From Margaritifera margaritifera (taxonomy: Eukaryota; Mollusca; Bivalvia; Unionida; Margaritiferidae), in assembly GCA_029931535.1 (NCBI GenBank), contig JAQPZY010000953.1:588001-652000 (forward strand): a stretch of DNA of 64,000 bases. The letters run 5' to 3'. The translations under genes were made by a program, and so were the position numbers. Positions 39,878-51,359 of the stretch are shown in pieces. The stretch's first letter is position 1, and each line of letters opens with the position of its first letter. The notes below the pieces were generated by a model. It made no database searches. It was not told the DNA's origin and saw nothing but the letters and a program-made list of their open reading frames with translations.

Positions 39878-40880
39878 ATGGATGCAACTGAAGAGTTGGA
39901 GCGGTACTTTTCGGCCAATAATTCGAACAAGGATAGTAAACAAAACAATGAAAATAATTAGAAACCTGGTCTGTCAAATCAATTTGCCAAAATGGAAGTT
40001 GATGACATCCGTCAGTTCATTCACAAACAGGAAAATCAAAACACCTCGAAAAAATCTTTAACAAATGTAAACTTAGTTCGAAAATTTCTGACAATGTAAG
40101 ACGAGAACAGAGATAGCCACGAAATCCCCCAAATTGCCCCCCCCCCCCTCCCACCTAAGCTAGACTACCAGAATACTTTGGTCTCAGATTTGATCATGTC
40201 AGTTAGGAAAATTGACGGCCAGGAGTTTGAGCCTGCCAACATACAATCAATCAGCAGAAGCGTGTACATATATTTGAAAAGTTTAAAGTACAGCCACAAC
40301 AAAATGAATTTTGATGACGCTGCATTTTCCCTGACAGGAGAGACCCTGAAGGCTAAGATGAAATCATTGGAAAAGAAATGCGAAGGCAACCGCCCAAATA
40401 AATCTCAACCAATATCAGACAAATAAATTAACATTCTTTATAGAAAGGATTTATTACGAGGCAAATCTGCCTAGTCCTGGAATAACACAATGTGGTTCAA
40501 TAACTGTTTTCATTTTGGTCTTTGGAGTGTGAAGGAACACTAAATGCTGAAATAGGGAGACGTGCTGCTCTTTAAATCATCAGATGATGGGGTTGAGTAT
40601 TTGGAACTACGCGAGCGGAAAGCGAAAACCCGAACTGGTGAAAACATCAGGGATGTAATAGAGGTTCCACCAAAATATGTTTGTAACTGGTCGTAACAAA
40701 CTCGACGCATCAAAACACCAGGACGGTTTCTCAAAGACAAATGATCCATTCTATATAGCAACAAGAACCATACTGGTTCAAACATTTCGATCGGAAAATG
40801 TGCTTCCAACAGATTCAGTACAAGTCAGTGGACATAAGAACGTACAGTCCATCATAAAGTACAATTCCATCGCTTAAAGC
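39878..40880 (+). pseudogene. Crypton-type / DUF3504 tyrosine recombinase, decayed
   Basis: One frame runs from an ATG at 39878 to 40696 and reads as a member of the DUF3504 (Crypton-derived, ZMYM/QRICH1-like) family. Landmarks are an N-terminal EVDDIRQFIHKQENQNTSKK region, SVRKIDGQEFEPANI, KKCEGNRPNKSQ, FNNCFHFGLW and GVEYLELRERKAKTRTGEN. The C-terminal part continues in another frame (about 40700-40877) with TNDPFYIATRT and the catalytic-region motif SGHKNVQSIIKYNS, which holds the His and the presumed nucleophilic Tyr. In-frame stops occur at 39959, 40097, 40424, 40472, 40541, 40553 and 40694, and there is a frameshift near 40690. It cannot encode an active enzyme. Crypton elements move by tyrosine recombination and lack inverted ends. 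Confidence 0.8.
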
Positions 40881-43186
40881 AACAGAACACCTATTCAAAT
40901 ATGGCTAGCCAATGCTCACCAATCCGTCCAAACAGTTCCAAATCATCCCGCGAATACAAGTCATACTCCACAGTATCTAACAACGAATGTCAGTGTTTCA
41001 TCTTATAATTCGCATGCACAGCTACATTTCTTGTTTTTCAGTCCAACACACTCTGTGTGCAAAATATGAACATCTACTCAACAACTAATCCATATATAGG
41101 GAAAAACAATCCAATTTGTTTGTTAATCAAAGAGAATCAACGTATTGCTTCCACAGAAGAGTCAGTGCTTGATCTTTTAACAATACAATTTAAAACTTTT
41201 TGAATTTGTTCAATGACACTTCTTGTTGGCAAATTATTTATTATTCATTTATTGTGATCGATTTTAATTGTGATCATAAGTCATTGATCGTTTGATAATT
41301 TAATGAGAGATTTTTGCTACATTGTTACGAACTGCATTTGTGTAATGTATTGAATTGGACAACAATGTGATGCGGTTACAGCTTTGTTTAATATTCTTAC
41401 TCTTCCGCGGTGATGCACAGAAGCTAAGACGGGACTAAAGCAAGCAGGAGGATATATGGATTTATGGGCTGTTTTATTGTCTTTTCTTTATTATTGTGTT
41501 GCAGGACACTAGTAAATAAAATATAAGATAAGTGTATTCGAATACAAGTTTTAATTAATTTTAAGGGAAATTGATTCGATCACTATATTAAAAATTAATA
41601 CATTTTATGGCGTAAAAAGTTGTGACAATCTGTTTTTAAATAAGCATTTCCTTTTTTAAAAGAAGAGTACACAGGTGGAATAAATTCTGCTGGTATAAAT
41701 TTGTCAATCCACCCAAGGGTCAGAATTTGCAGGAAGGAACGAGTGTCTGTCTTCTGCAAATAATTTCTGACTCAGAGGTATCCCTCCCCAGCGTCTATGG
41801 CTGCTTATTTTTCTTTCTTTTCTATATCTCATTATATTGTTCAGGGTATAATGCTTGACAAACTGCAGTGTACTGCAATGCTAATGGACAAATATTATAT
41901 CATTGTACTGCAATGCTAATAGACAAACGTCATATCAAAGGAGTCTGATGTTTATAGATCTGAACGTGCAAAGCGCTTGAGAGATCTAAAACATTTCATT
42001 TATGTGCTACAGATGATTCAAAGAGCCTACGTCACTCATACAAAATATCAAGGCATTGAAAATGAGATTGTGCACACTAGCATGGCCTTCTCTAATTTCA
42101 AACAAACCCTAGTTTCAAGTTTTCAAATCCGCTGGTGAGTAATTATTTCATCATATCTCTAATCCTTGTTATACTAGAGTGCACAAATGATGAAGTAAAA
42201 AAGTGAGCGAGTCATATCAACATCAAATGTAATAAGAAGTGACACTATAATAATATATATGTATTATCTGTATTTTGGACCGTTTATGTATGTATGTATG
42301 TATGTATGTATGTATGTATGTATGTATGTATGTATGTATGTATGTATGTATGTATGTATATATATTCACTTTGTTCGCTTGCTGAGCTCAGTTCCTTGTG
42401 ACCGGCAGCAGTGCGTTTTTACACAGTCAACTTTTTCTTAGTCTAACCGTTAATATTTATTCAAGTCAAGTACAACATTCACCACATATTCATGTGTGTC
42501 TGCACGGGTAAAAAGCGCTCTTGACCTACTTACAAACAAAAATAAAGATTATTTTGTAAGGTCGTGCAATGCAGTTGACCTAAGTCTTTTGCAATTTATT
42601 AGATTTTGCATTGATTTACTTCTGTCTATTAGAACTGAGGGCTTACAAATTGCTTTAGCGTCACGAAAAGAAAAAGAAGCTGATAAATCTGGATTTAAGG
42701 TGAAGTTGCCGGTAAAGTGGATAAAACATTTAACGAAATAAGAACAACCGTGTATAATTTCACAAAGTCATACAACTTTGATCCCTTACCGATAGATTGA
42801 GCAAATGTGACCCGTGGTCTGATCAGGTCAATGTATTTATTTGTTCTGAAAAAAGAGAACACCTATTTGATTCAATTTTCTTTTTCTGTCTTCTTGAAAG
42901 GACTACAACTTTAATGTGCGTTATCTATACCGAGCTCGCTCACGATAGTGGTGATGTCGGATAGGGAAATCCCACTCCCTTGATCAGGAACAAAGTTTTC
43001 TGAGTTACTGCCCACAAATTCTGATCCGGAGGATGGAATTTCCCTATACCACACCAGCGCACAATCAGAAATTATTGATTTTCCGGATTTTTGAGAAGAA
43101 AAAAAATAAAAATAAAAATATAAAAAAATTGTGAACAAAGCTCTCAGATCATTGGTATGTTTGTAGCTAACAATAAGTAATTGACA
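40881..43186. other. Unique region, no recognised gene
   Basis: Contains a short direct duplication with 'gtactgcaatgctaat' near 41867-41930 and an (ATGT)n tract (42283-42362). An 81-codon open stretch (42496-42741) opens with GTG, not ATG. It matches no family I know and may be a mobile-element scrap. Confidence 0.4.
42283..42362. repeat. (ATGT)n microsatellite
   Basis: About 20 uninterrupted tetranucleotide units. Confidence 0.95.
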
Positions 43187-43372
43187 AGTAGGTAATTAAT
43201 GGGAATGTCAAAACAGCTAAATATAATATAGTACGATATTTATTGGGTGCACTTTCGCTCACGCTGAACAAAAATACATGCACTGACAAATTCAGATTAC
43301 CACAGTACCAATACGTACCTACTGTGTACACTCCCATAATATCGTGCTATTGAAACCTTGCTACTAAAATGA
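43187..43372. repeat. Left terminal inverted repeat
   Basis: Pairs with 45028-45207 in reverse complement. The motif agtaggtaa-taatggga occurs at the outer tip, and a related inverted form occurs inside, so the end carries an internal subrepeat. Confidence 0.6.
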
Positions 43373-44225
43373 AACGAGTTGATAATATCATCCAGTTGCG
43401 ACACTTCCACATAAACATTTAAATGTGTAATCATGAAACTGTTCCAGCCCATAAAAATACGCTATGGATCTTCCCCAATAAGGTTGCTTCCTAAATGAGC
43501 AATCTCAACGACGTTTGCACATGTATTTCTTCGTTCCATTTTGTTTGTTGATTTTGCAGTACCATTACATTTACACGATCATGGCAAAACAGACATACAG
43601 ACAGACTTTGAATAGGAAAATGAAGGGTGCATTCAAAACATGATCGAAAGAAAGATAGCAGAAAATCGACAAAACAAATACCATGTAGAGACCCATCAAC
43701 AAAAACAGATAAAGAAGTCATGTACAGAGAACAAATGTGTCATAGTCTACGATCTAGTTGATTTAAATGAATGATATCTGGAACACTCATTTAAAAAACA
43801 ATGAAGAAAATACTAATTAATACAATATCAAACACCCTCGATTTCGGAAAGAAAAAGAAAAGTAATAAAAAAATGCCATTGACTCCAAAAAACATTATGT
43901 GCTATTAAAACCCTATTACTGAAATAAATGCTAAAATTGTGATACTGAAAAATAACGATGCAAAATAATTTGAAATTCTTTTCCAAGCATAAATGATGGA
44001 GCAAAGATACATTGTGATACATTCAACATTTGTCAGAGAGATGATAGAAATATCCAGTGAGTTTAACATAAAAGCAACAGTCTGTTTATCAAGAGATAAT
44101 GTGTTTTTGTCTACAAGTTTGGGTCGGCAAAAGTATGGTCAAAGCGGTTAATGATAAATAACTACATTTTAGAGAATACAAATGTTGATTTATGGATTTA
44201 AAACATCACAAACAGATATACTGCA

Positions 44226-44531
44226 ATGTTTCAAAAAGTTGCAAATTTAGATATTGCATATAATGACAGTAGCATGGAGATAGGCAACATCAACCTTAAT
44301 AGCAAGATGATCAAAACTTTGCAGTATGAGGAAGGCTTAAATTACATGTTTGATGTAAACAAATGCACAACGGTGTTTTCAGCTAAATTTACAGTACAAC
44401 TGGAAGATCTCGTCAACTTTAAAAAAGTCAATCTACAAAGATTCAACAAAAACAGAGACGGAATTTATGGAAAAATGTTAGAGTTAAAACGGCACATGAT
44501 GATCCAGTGCTTTAATCAACCATACGAATAG
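44226..44531 (+). CDS. Unrecognised 101-residue ORF inside the element
   Basis: Opens with ATG and runs to TAG at 44529-44531. The product is mixed and basic, without a transmembrane segment or signal peptide. Features include NLDIAYNDSS near the start, LNYMFDVNKC in the middle and KVNLQRFNKNRDGIYGKML toward the end. It has no match I can name. Because it lies between the inverted ends and just upstream of the integrase fragment, it may be the remnant of an element gene. Confidence 0.4.
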   Translation: MFQKVANLDIAYNDSSMEIGNINLNSKMIKTLQYEEGLNYMFDVNKCTTVFSAKFTVQLEDLVNFKKVNLQRFNKNRDGIYGKMLELKRHMMIQCFNQPYE

Positions 44532-44842
44532 CAAATTTGACATTAATCTTAAATCGTTCATACATTTGAAAGGATTGAGGAAATGTTGGAAATTGCCGAA
44601 GAAAGTACCTGTTTTAGACGGTATTCCTGTTGACTTTTTGATATCGCCCAAATAAAAATTTTCAAGCGTAGAAAGTTCAATGGATGTTTGTATACGTCTT
44701 GAATTAGCTACAAAAGAACGTTATATTTAAGGCACGTTTACCACTATCCCGAAAGTACAGTTGCTTACACAAATATCAATCAATTGTGGGAACAAATTAA
44801 ACGGGACAAAAAGAAAATCAAATATATTGAATTGAAAAAAAT

Positions 44843-45051
44843 GGATAACTGAACAGTCTACTTACACATTAAAAAAGCAATCGAGAAAAAGATTTCCATT
44901 CAGAAAGATCTATGTTATTCACGTGGATGACCAGTGGGAGGCATAAATTGTTTAAATGCATTCGTATGAAATATACAATAATGGTTACAAATATACCGTG
45001 GCAGTGATAGATGTAGCAACTCCATTTATTTCAGTAGTAAGGTTTCAATAG
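44843..45051 (+). pseudogene. Integrase (retroviral-type core) fragment, broken
   Basis: The readable peptide starts WITEQSTYTL, then (after a one-base frameshift near 44880) continues KRFPFRKIYVIHVDDQWEA, a stop, further stops, and NNGYKYTVAVIDVATPFISV. The D-x-Q-W and G-Y-K-Y-x3-VID elements are typical of the first part of the DDE integrase core in Polinton-like and related elements. The rest of the core is missing, because the right inverted repeat begins there. There are at least two in-frame stops and one frameshift, so it is inactive. Confidence 0.65.
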
Positions 45052-45207
45052 CAAACTGGTGTACAGAGTAGGTAAGTAATGGGAGTATGGTAATTTGAAT
45101 TAACCAGTGCATCAATTTTTAGTTTATTTGTTGTTCGTGACTGAACGCGAAGAGATCGTATTATTGTAAATTTAACTAGTGTTCTAACACTCCATTACTT
45201 ACCTAAT
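45028..45207. repeat. Right terminal inverted repeat
   Basis: Reverse complement partner of 43187-43372. It overlaps the end of the integrase fragment. Confidence 0.6.
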
Positions 45208-45609
45208 GAGACAGATAGAAAAAATGATGCTGCACACACTTTTTTAACTCACCTCTGACGTATTTCCTGCGATTTCATTAGTCAAAGAGATTCACATGAA
45301 AACCATTTTGCTAAATTCGTCTTTTCAAATTTAAAACACTTGAAACGTTGCAGACATTCATGAAGTTATAAGCATAATGACGTCACATATAGTGTCACCG
45401 AGTGCATTCATGTGGAATAAATGTATCCCATGTTGATTTTTCAAAAGGGTAAATTTGTGTTACACATATATAGAAATGAGAGAAATAACTTTTACAGTGT
45501 TATATTTTGATAGCAATCAGATATAGGCATTTAAGTATGCTCGCCACGTCAATTTAATATTAAACAGCGCAAATGCAATTTCGTATTCATTCCTTTTGTC
45601 TATTCTCAG

Positions 45610-45728
45610 GAGACAATAACGAACAGATATGCCTGGACTACTTCCAGCTCCGGGTATTCTGTCGTCACCCTCGGGGCCCCTTTTATTGTTCACATTCACA
45701 CCACCACAGCCACCAATCGAATTTGCAG
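45610..45728 (+). CDS. Possible exon, unrecognised
   Basis: A pyrimidine-rich tract ending in ttctcag precedes an open stretch at phase 1 that ends at gcag before gtatca. It would encode NEQICLDYFQLRVFC followed by a His/Ser-rich tail. C-x-D-Y-x-x-L is faintly CUB-like, but the rest is not. The exit phase (0) does not match its neighbours. The minus strand of the same stretch is also open (45517-45735). It may be chance. Confidence 0.2.
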
Positions 45729-46175
45729 GTATCATATTATAGTTGATGGTATATCATCCAATACCGACGTTTTTTCTCGACAATTATATTCATCAACTAT
45801 TTTGTAAGTAGGAAGCACGACATGCCTGAATAAAATGAGCTATACAATCTATTCGCAAAGGAATAACTTGGAAAAGCAAGGCCAATATGGATTACAGTTA
45901 TGTTTCAATAGTCTACGAAAAAAACAAAATAATGATGGCAGATCACATCCATGTCGAATGAAGTATCATTCCATGAACATATAGGAAACAAATATATCTG
46001 CTCTTGATCGCGAACGTCTCAGTGAGTTAAAGAACTGAATGGGTTTCAATAACTTTATTAAACCCACTTTTTCTTACCTTATATAACACATTATTCCATA
46101 GGGAACGTAAGATTAAGGGCAAACATCGTAAGATTTCAGAGTAGAAGTAGAGAAAAGAATATCGAATAGCTTCGG

Positions 46176-46181
<6 letters not shown>

Positions 46182-46246
<65 letters not shown>

Positions 46247-46317
46247 TGAAATTGATGCTACCCAATTACCATTTTATATTTACGCCATATTTATCCACCG
46301 ATTTATTTATTTATCGG

Positions 46318-46386
<69 letters not shown>

Positions 46387-46414
46387 TTGTTCCTCCGCCC
46401 ACCTATCATGTCTG

Positions 46415-46491
<77 letters not shown>
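46182..46491. repeat. (TA)n, (ATCT)n and (TA)n microsatellite cluster
   Basis: TA repeats (about 46180-46243), ATCT repeats (about 46315-46384) and a second TA run (about 46417-46491) occupy most of the 370 nt before the next candidate exon. The long ORFs here are translations of repeats. Confidence 0.95.
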
Positions 46492-46493
<2 letters not shown>

Positions 46494-46554
46494 TTTATGT
46501 ATGACATATTTACCATTCTTTATTTTTTTTCATATCTACCATATCTACCAACAG

Positions 46555-46647
46555 GTCCAGCAGGAGGACTCTTGGGAATTATTTTGGTAATAAGTCTATC
46601 AATTGCTACATTGACCGGCATTAAGGACAATGACAATATCGTACATG
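46555..46647 (+). CDS. Possible exon with a hydrophobic segment
   Basis: Bounded by accaacag and gtaagt, 93 bp long and phase 1-1, hence compatible with the EGF and sushi-like exons. It encodes [19 protein letters not shown] followed by a polar tail KDNDNIVH. The hydrophobic run of about 17 residues could be a membrane anchor. It contains no Met, so it is not a start exon on its own. It lies upstream of the mucin-like exon and may belong to the paralogous gene of D2. No homology supports it; the call rests on splice sites and composition. Confidence 0.4.
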
Positions 46648-46807
46648 GTAAGTTTGTGTGCCTCATAATACTACTACTACTAATACTATTAATAATAATA
46701 ATAATAACTGCAAACAGCGAAATTGATGTATTTACAAAATATAGGAATAAATAAAGGTCGTTTCATGTTCAGAAAACAACAAATATTGTACTTGTACATA
46801 TTGTAGG

Positions 46808-47020
46808 AAGCTGTGGTGGCTCAGTGGGTAAGCCGTTGGATTCGTGACCAGAATGGATATGCCCGGATTGGCTACTATAGTGTGCACGTGGGCAAGGCAC
46901 TTTAATTACCTTAACTGATGTAGCCTTCGAGTGTTGCTGTGCCGTAAAATTTCAAAGACCCTGACCATACTGTAGCAATATGCAAAAGGGGAATTATTCA
47001 TATCTCCCTCCATTAGGGTC
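46808..47020 (+). mobile_element. Probable tRNA-derived SINE
   Basis: Begins with a tRNA-like 'gtggctcagtgggtaag' (A-box-like) and has 'gtgggcaaggcactttaa' downstream, a combination common in invertebrate SINEs. The B-box is degraded. No target duplication was identified. Confidence 0.45.
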
Positions 47021-47214
47021 CCTGCAATGTTTGTGTATTGATAAAACTTTATGTATGCAGTAGTAATATTAGAAACACAAATATGTCACACTAATTTTGG
47101 ATATAGACCCTTTAGTCACTGTTGGGGTAGATGGTTGGGAGGAGGTAGCATCAAAATACAAAAGGCATTTGGAATTTGTTATGGAGCAACCATTAAAGTT
47201 GCTCTAATTTTGAT

Positions 47215-47251
47215 GGTGATGATGATGATGATAATGATGATGATAGATGAC

Positions 47252-47284
<33 letters not shown>
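47215..47284. repeat. (GAT)n and (TAT)n trinucleotide tracts
   Basis: Two adjacent trinucleotide runs in the spacer before the mucin-like exon. Confidence 0.9.
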
Positions 47285-47286
<2 letters not shown>

Positions 47287-47529
47287 TATCATTGCTGTTA
47301 TTGTTGTCTTGTAAATATCGACATTTTACTATGTATTAAATCATGGTAATTCAGGAAAGATTGTTTTAGCTTTGATAAATTAGTTCAAGTTGGTTGCAAA
47401 CTTACCGCTGGAACGATTGGACCGTTTTTGCTCTCAACAACGAATTTACCCTAAAGTACAACTTCGAAGACGAGTTCAACTACAAGTTATATTTTGTCGA
47501 CCACAAGCTCTGTCACAAGCAACACTTAG

Positions 47530-47941
47530 ATTACCACGAGTTCAACTACCAGTACCACTCCGTTAAGCACGAGTTCGACCACTAATATCACTCCGTCGAC
47601 CACGAGCTCCACCACTAGCACCACTCCGTCGATGAGTTCAACTACAAGTACTTCTGAATCAACCACAAATTCATCTGCAAGCACCACTCTGATAAGCACG
47701 AGTTCGACCACTAATATCACTCCGTCGACGAGTTCAACTACAAGTAGTACTTCGTCGACCACGAGTTCAACGACCATCACCTCTGCATCAACCACGAGTT
47801 CAACCACAAGTACCACACCGTTTACCACGAGTTCAGCTACAAGCACCAATCCGTCTTCCACAAGTTCGATCACTAGTACCACTCCGTCAACGAGTTCAAC
47901 TAAAAGTATCACCTCGTCGACCACGAGTTTAGGCCCACAAG
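47530..47941 (+). CDS. Thr/Ser-rich mucin-like exon
   Basis: The frame is open from about 47530 and ends in a phase-1 donor (caag before gtaaga) at 47941. It is made of imperfect 33-bp repeats encoding units like TTSSTTSTTPS, a dense O-glycosylation substrate, with occasional N-x-S/T sites (NIT, NSS). The same composition extends upstream to about 47415, but that part carries a TAA (47452) and a TAG (47527) in frame. Either the exon starts after 47529 or the 5' part is broken. The acceptor is uncertain. Mucin-like stretches next to sushi/CUB modules would act as an extended, glycosylated stalk in a secreted or surface protein. The long minus-strand ORF over the same stretch is a shadow. Confidence 0.6.
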
Positions 47942-48097
47942 GTAAGATCTTTTTATCTGTTGCATGTAGGGCACTGACCATCCAACTGGTCACCACTTGA
48001 TGCATTTAGATTAGTGATCAATACATCTGAGTTACGTTTTCAAATAAAACAGGCTAAACTCACGAACGCCAAGTAGTAATAGAACATCAATGCCAAT

Positions 48098-48482
48098 TGA
48101 TTATGCCTGTACGTAACTGTCTCTTAATTATGCCTGTACGTAATGCCTCTTGATTATGCCTGTACGTAATTGTCTCTTAATTATGCCTGTGAGCAATGCC
48201 TCTTGAGTATGCCTGTACGTAATTGTCTCTTGACTATGCCTATACGTAATGCCTCTTCCTGTACGTATTGTCTCTTGATTATGCCTGTACGTAATGCCTC
48301 TTAGTTATGCGTGTACGTATTGTCACTTGATTGTGTCTGTAGTAATTCCTATTGATTTTGCCTGACGTGATGCCTCTTAATTATGCCTGTACGTAATGCC
48401 TCTTAATTATGCCTGTACGTAATGCCTCTTAATTATGCCTAAATGTAATGCCTCTTGCTTATGATTGAACGTAATGCCTCTT
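48098..48482. repeat. Minisatellite of ~25-bp units
   Basis: Fourteen or more imperfect copies of 'ttatgcctgtacgtaatgcc', alternating with a version having 'taattgtctc', in the intron after the mucin-like exon. Confidence 0.85.
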
Positions 48483-48786
48483 CTACTCACTACCTGTTTA
48501 CACGAAATAGCTATTAATTTTTATTACGTTCCAAAGTGTAATGTGATTTAATTAATTACTCTGGCAAGAAATGAGTAATTGGAACTGTGAATGTGATCAA
48601 AATTTTCAAAATTAATTTTAACTTAATCAATTACACTTGAAATAATTGATACCATGTCTCTGTATAGGCTGATTCACAGGTTACATCAAATTTAAATCTA
48701 GACAGTATAATTGGAAAGGAAATCGTTTAACAGTCTAGCCGGTTGCATAAAAGTGGCTTATTGCTTTGCCCACGTACCGGATCTTT

Positions 48787-48833
48787 ATAATAATAATAAT
48801 AATAATAATAATATTTATTATTATTATTATTAA
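48787..48833. repeat. (AAT)n-(ATT)n inverted trinucleotide tract
   Basis: An AAT run is followed directly by an ATT run, giving a self-complementary hairpin-forming sequence just before the D2 boundary. Confidence 0.9.
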
Positions 48834-51109
48834 GCCAGGGGAGAAAACTGTATGATAAATGCTGATACTTCGGTCACACATTCCAATTATCAGACAAGTA
48901 CACCTAACAACTCAGAATTTATTTTAACTGTATTCAAAACTATTCTACCCCTCTAGCACCGTCACGGAGGGACTCTGAACGTTTTAGCATATCCACAGAT
49001 CACCCCAAAATCAAATTGCAATGTTTGAAGTCTCGATATATGGGAACTGGTAGGAGGAGTTGTACCACAAAAGTCTTATAAATAGTACAGTTAACATATT
49101 ATTACACTGATCCAGCAGTGTCCCCACGCTCAATCTCCACCTCCGTTTGCAGAACACTCGAGATGTTGCGAGTGGACGTGGTCATGTAAATGACACATAC
49201 AGACAATCGTTTCTGTCAATACAAAAAGAAAACTATTCATAACAACCAAACAGGTTTCATTAATACTGACTGGTTGTACGGGTTTTATACCAATCTATTC
49301 CAGTCCAGGATAAACACTAATCACCAATCAGAAGTAAATGCAGCAATTCACTGCTCAATATACAGGAAGTGAATATCTTCCAAACTGGCTCCAAGTAGAC
49401 GAAACAATCGGTAATTTCGAGTAAAAGTGACCATTAAATGATCAGTAAGGCACTAAAATCGTAGGTGGTGAAAAATTTTGAAATAGAAAGCTCAAATGGT
49501 GAAAGAAAATTAGTACGGAATTAGCTAGCGGTCAGACTTCGAACCGTGCGAGTTAGTCACCTTGTGTTGATTGGGAGATGGCGCGTGGGTGTTATCAGTT
49601 TTCCCTTTTTTTCACTGACAAAGCGAGTGCTTGCACGGCAACATCTGTGCCTAAAGTTTGATAATAAAGTAAAAAAAAATAAAACGTTTAGCCTCGAGAT
49701 CACTAAACTTCAGAGCCTGAGTCTGAACTGAAGATTTTTGTGTCAATCAATCGCAAAGGACGTTACTTTCAAACACCATTTCCGATTGACCGTTGCTGGA
49801 AAGTCAAGTTATATGATCTCCCAGGCTGAGTTTGAGATTTCGTATCAACCAATGACATAGGACTAGTCTTTGAAAAGTAACTATTGATTGGTTCCTAGAC
49901 GAATTTCAATCTCAGCCTCAAACTCTGTGTTTGCTGATATCAAAGCCAGGTCCCGCTTTTATAAAATGTCTCAAGTTTGAGTAAATACTCAGCTCAAGTT
50001 TTGCATACTGATGATATTGAAACTGTGATAGGAAAGCTGCAGTAAATCTGGCTACGAAACAAGCTTCTAATTTTAAGGCTTAACATTGAGGAACTGACCA
50101 AGTTTCACAGAGGGAGAAAATGTTTGAATTGCGTAAGTACTCAAGTTGTGAAGTTTTATGAAAATGAGGTCAGATATATTGCCAGTATATTTGTAACATG
50201 TCAGGAGTCTAAAAACTGCTAGCCAGATCCACTTAAACGTTCATACCACAGCTGTTTTCACGTACGTTTCTGCCATAAACAAACTAACATTATAAAATAA
50301 TAATAATAATAATTATATTTTCTGAGGATAATGCATTTGGTTCAGAATCAACAATCTTACATGTAGTCCTCAAAAAACATAAAATAATATTTTTGCGCTT
50401 ACGTTCATTGTTTATAAATCTTGATCTATTAAAAGATTTTTTAATACAAATTTGGAGGTTCTCGTGTATATTTTGGACAGTCCACACTCACGTAACAACA
50501 ATTTATTATAACCTGTACACATAAATTGTGCACCTGCTTAATGCAGTAAATGCGAAAAAAAGATTTAGCAAAGGTATGTAGATTGTGCGTGTTTTATCTA
50601 AATATTGGGCAAGATTTTTGTTGCTATGATGAATCAGGAGAATTTGCATAAAGAAAAATAATTGCATTTTTGACGATAACTACAATTTAAAAAATGAATA
50701 CGTTTTACTCTTTTTTCATTATACATTTCAGTTGATCCACAAGAATATCCACCGCAACTCCCACCCCTAATTTCCGCCCCCAGGGGAAGAATACAAATTT
50801 GAACACTGTTGTACGATCTACTGACCACCACAAATCATATCCCACGATTTCAAGTCTTTATCTTGAACGGTGTTAAAGGAGTTGTGCGATCTTATGAATG
50901 CATACATGCACAAACACATACACGTACGCTGTTCTTGATCTATCACACCCACTCATATCTAACACTACATACTCACACAAACACGCAGGCAAATCATAAA
51001 ATACCCATCGAAACGTTTGGGTGTAATAATGATAAAAGTATTATTTTCACAATATTATTGTTGTTGTGTTGGAATCACTATCATCATTATTATTATTATT
51101 ATTTCACAG

Positions 51110-51320
51110 CGCTCACCTGTGGCCCCGCCCCAAATGTAACTGGATTGGTGGCCTTTCCCACCGGGGGAGCAAATGTGGACGATAATAAGTCATATGGATG
51201 TTTGAATCAGGATGAAACTTCCGTAAAATGCTTTTAATCCCGACGAGTGCCCATTGATAACTTGCCTAGCCGACGGCACTTATGACAAGTCATTTAGCAT
51301 CAAGAACAAGACTTGTGAAG
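51110..51320 (+). pseudogene. Sushi-like exon, D2 copy, frameshifted
   Basis: Splice sites (tttcacag and gtaaca) and the start (CGPAPNVTGLVAFPTGGANV) match the D1 exon. The copy is 211 bp against 213. A net loss of 2 nt near 51215-51225 shifts the frame and brings in TAA at 51235-51237, removing the second half of the module. Upstream substitutions are few and mostly conservative, so it decayed recently. It could still be transcribed. Confidence 0.8.
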
Positions 51321-51359
51321 GTAACATGACGAAATGCAATAGACAATATATATATATAT

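Larger units (their letters stand above)
43187..45207 (+). mobile_element. Deleted Polinton/Maverick-like element with long inverted ends
   Basis: The sequence at 43187-43372 and the reverse complement of about 45028-45207 match over roughly 180 nt. Shared blocks include 'aagtaggtaatta/attaggtaagtaa' at the outer tips, 'tacgat', 'gtgtaca.agtaggta' and 'aaggtttcaatagca' at the inner edge. Between them lie an unrecognised 101-codon ORF (44226-44531) and a broken integrase fragment (44843-45051) abutting the right inverted end. Long inverted ends plus a retroviral-type integrase next to one end fit Polintons, which are normally 15-20 kb. At about 2 kb, this would be an internally deleted relic. 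No capsid or DNA polymerase gene is present. Confidence 0.6.

Noticed and set aside
46242..46754. 170-residue ORF with long Tyr/Ile/Ser runs
   Set aside because: Mostly translation of ATCT and TA repeats; only the short part with splice sites at 46555-46647 is considered.
47526..48005. 159-residue minus-strand ORF rich in VVELVVDGV
   Set aside because: Complement of the Thr/Ser-rich 33-bp repeat; the plus strand has a splice donor and a sensible mucin composition.
48098..48482. CRISPR-like array
   Set aside because: The spacers are not distinct; it is a drifting minisatellite in a eukaryotic intron.
50809..51237. 142-residue ORF ending in the D2 sushi-like exon
   Set aside because: It crosses the intron-exon boundary and stops at the frameshift-induced TAA; its first part is intron shared with D1.
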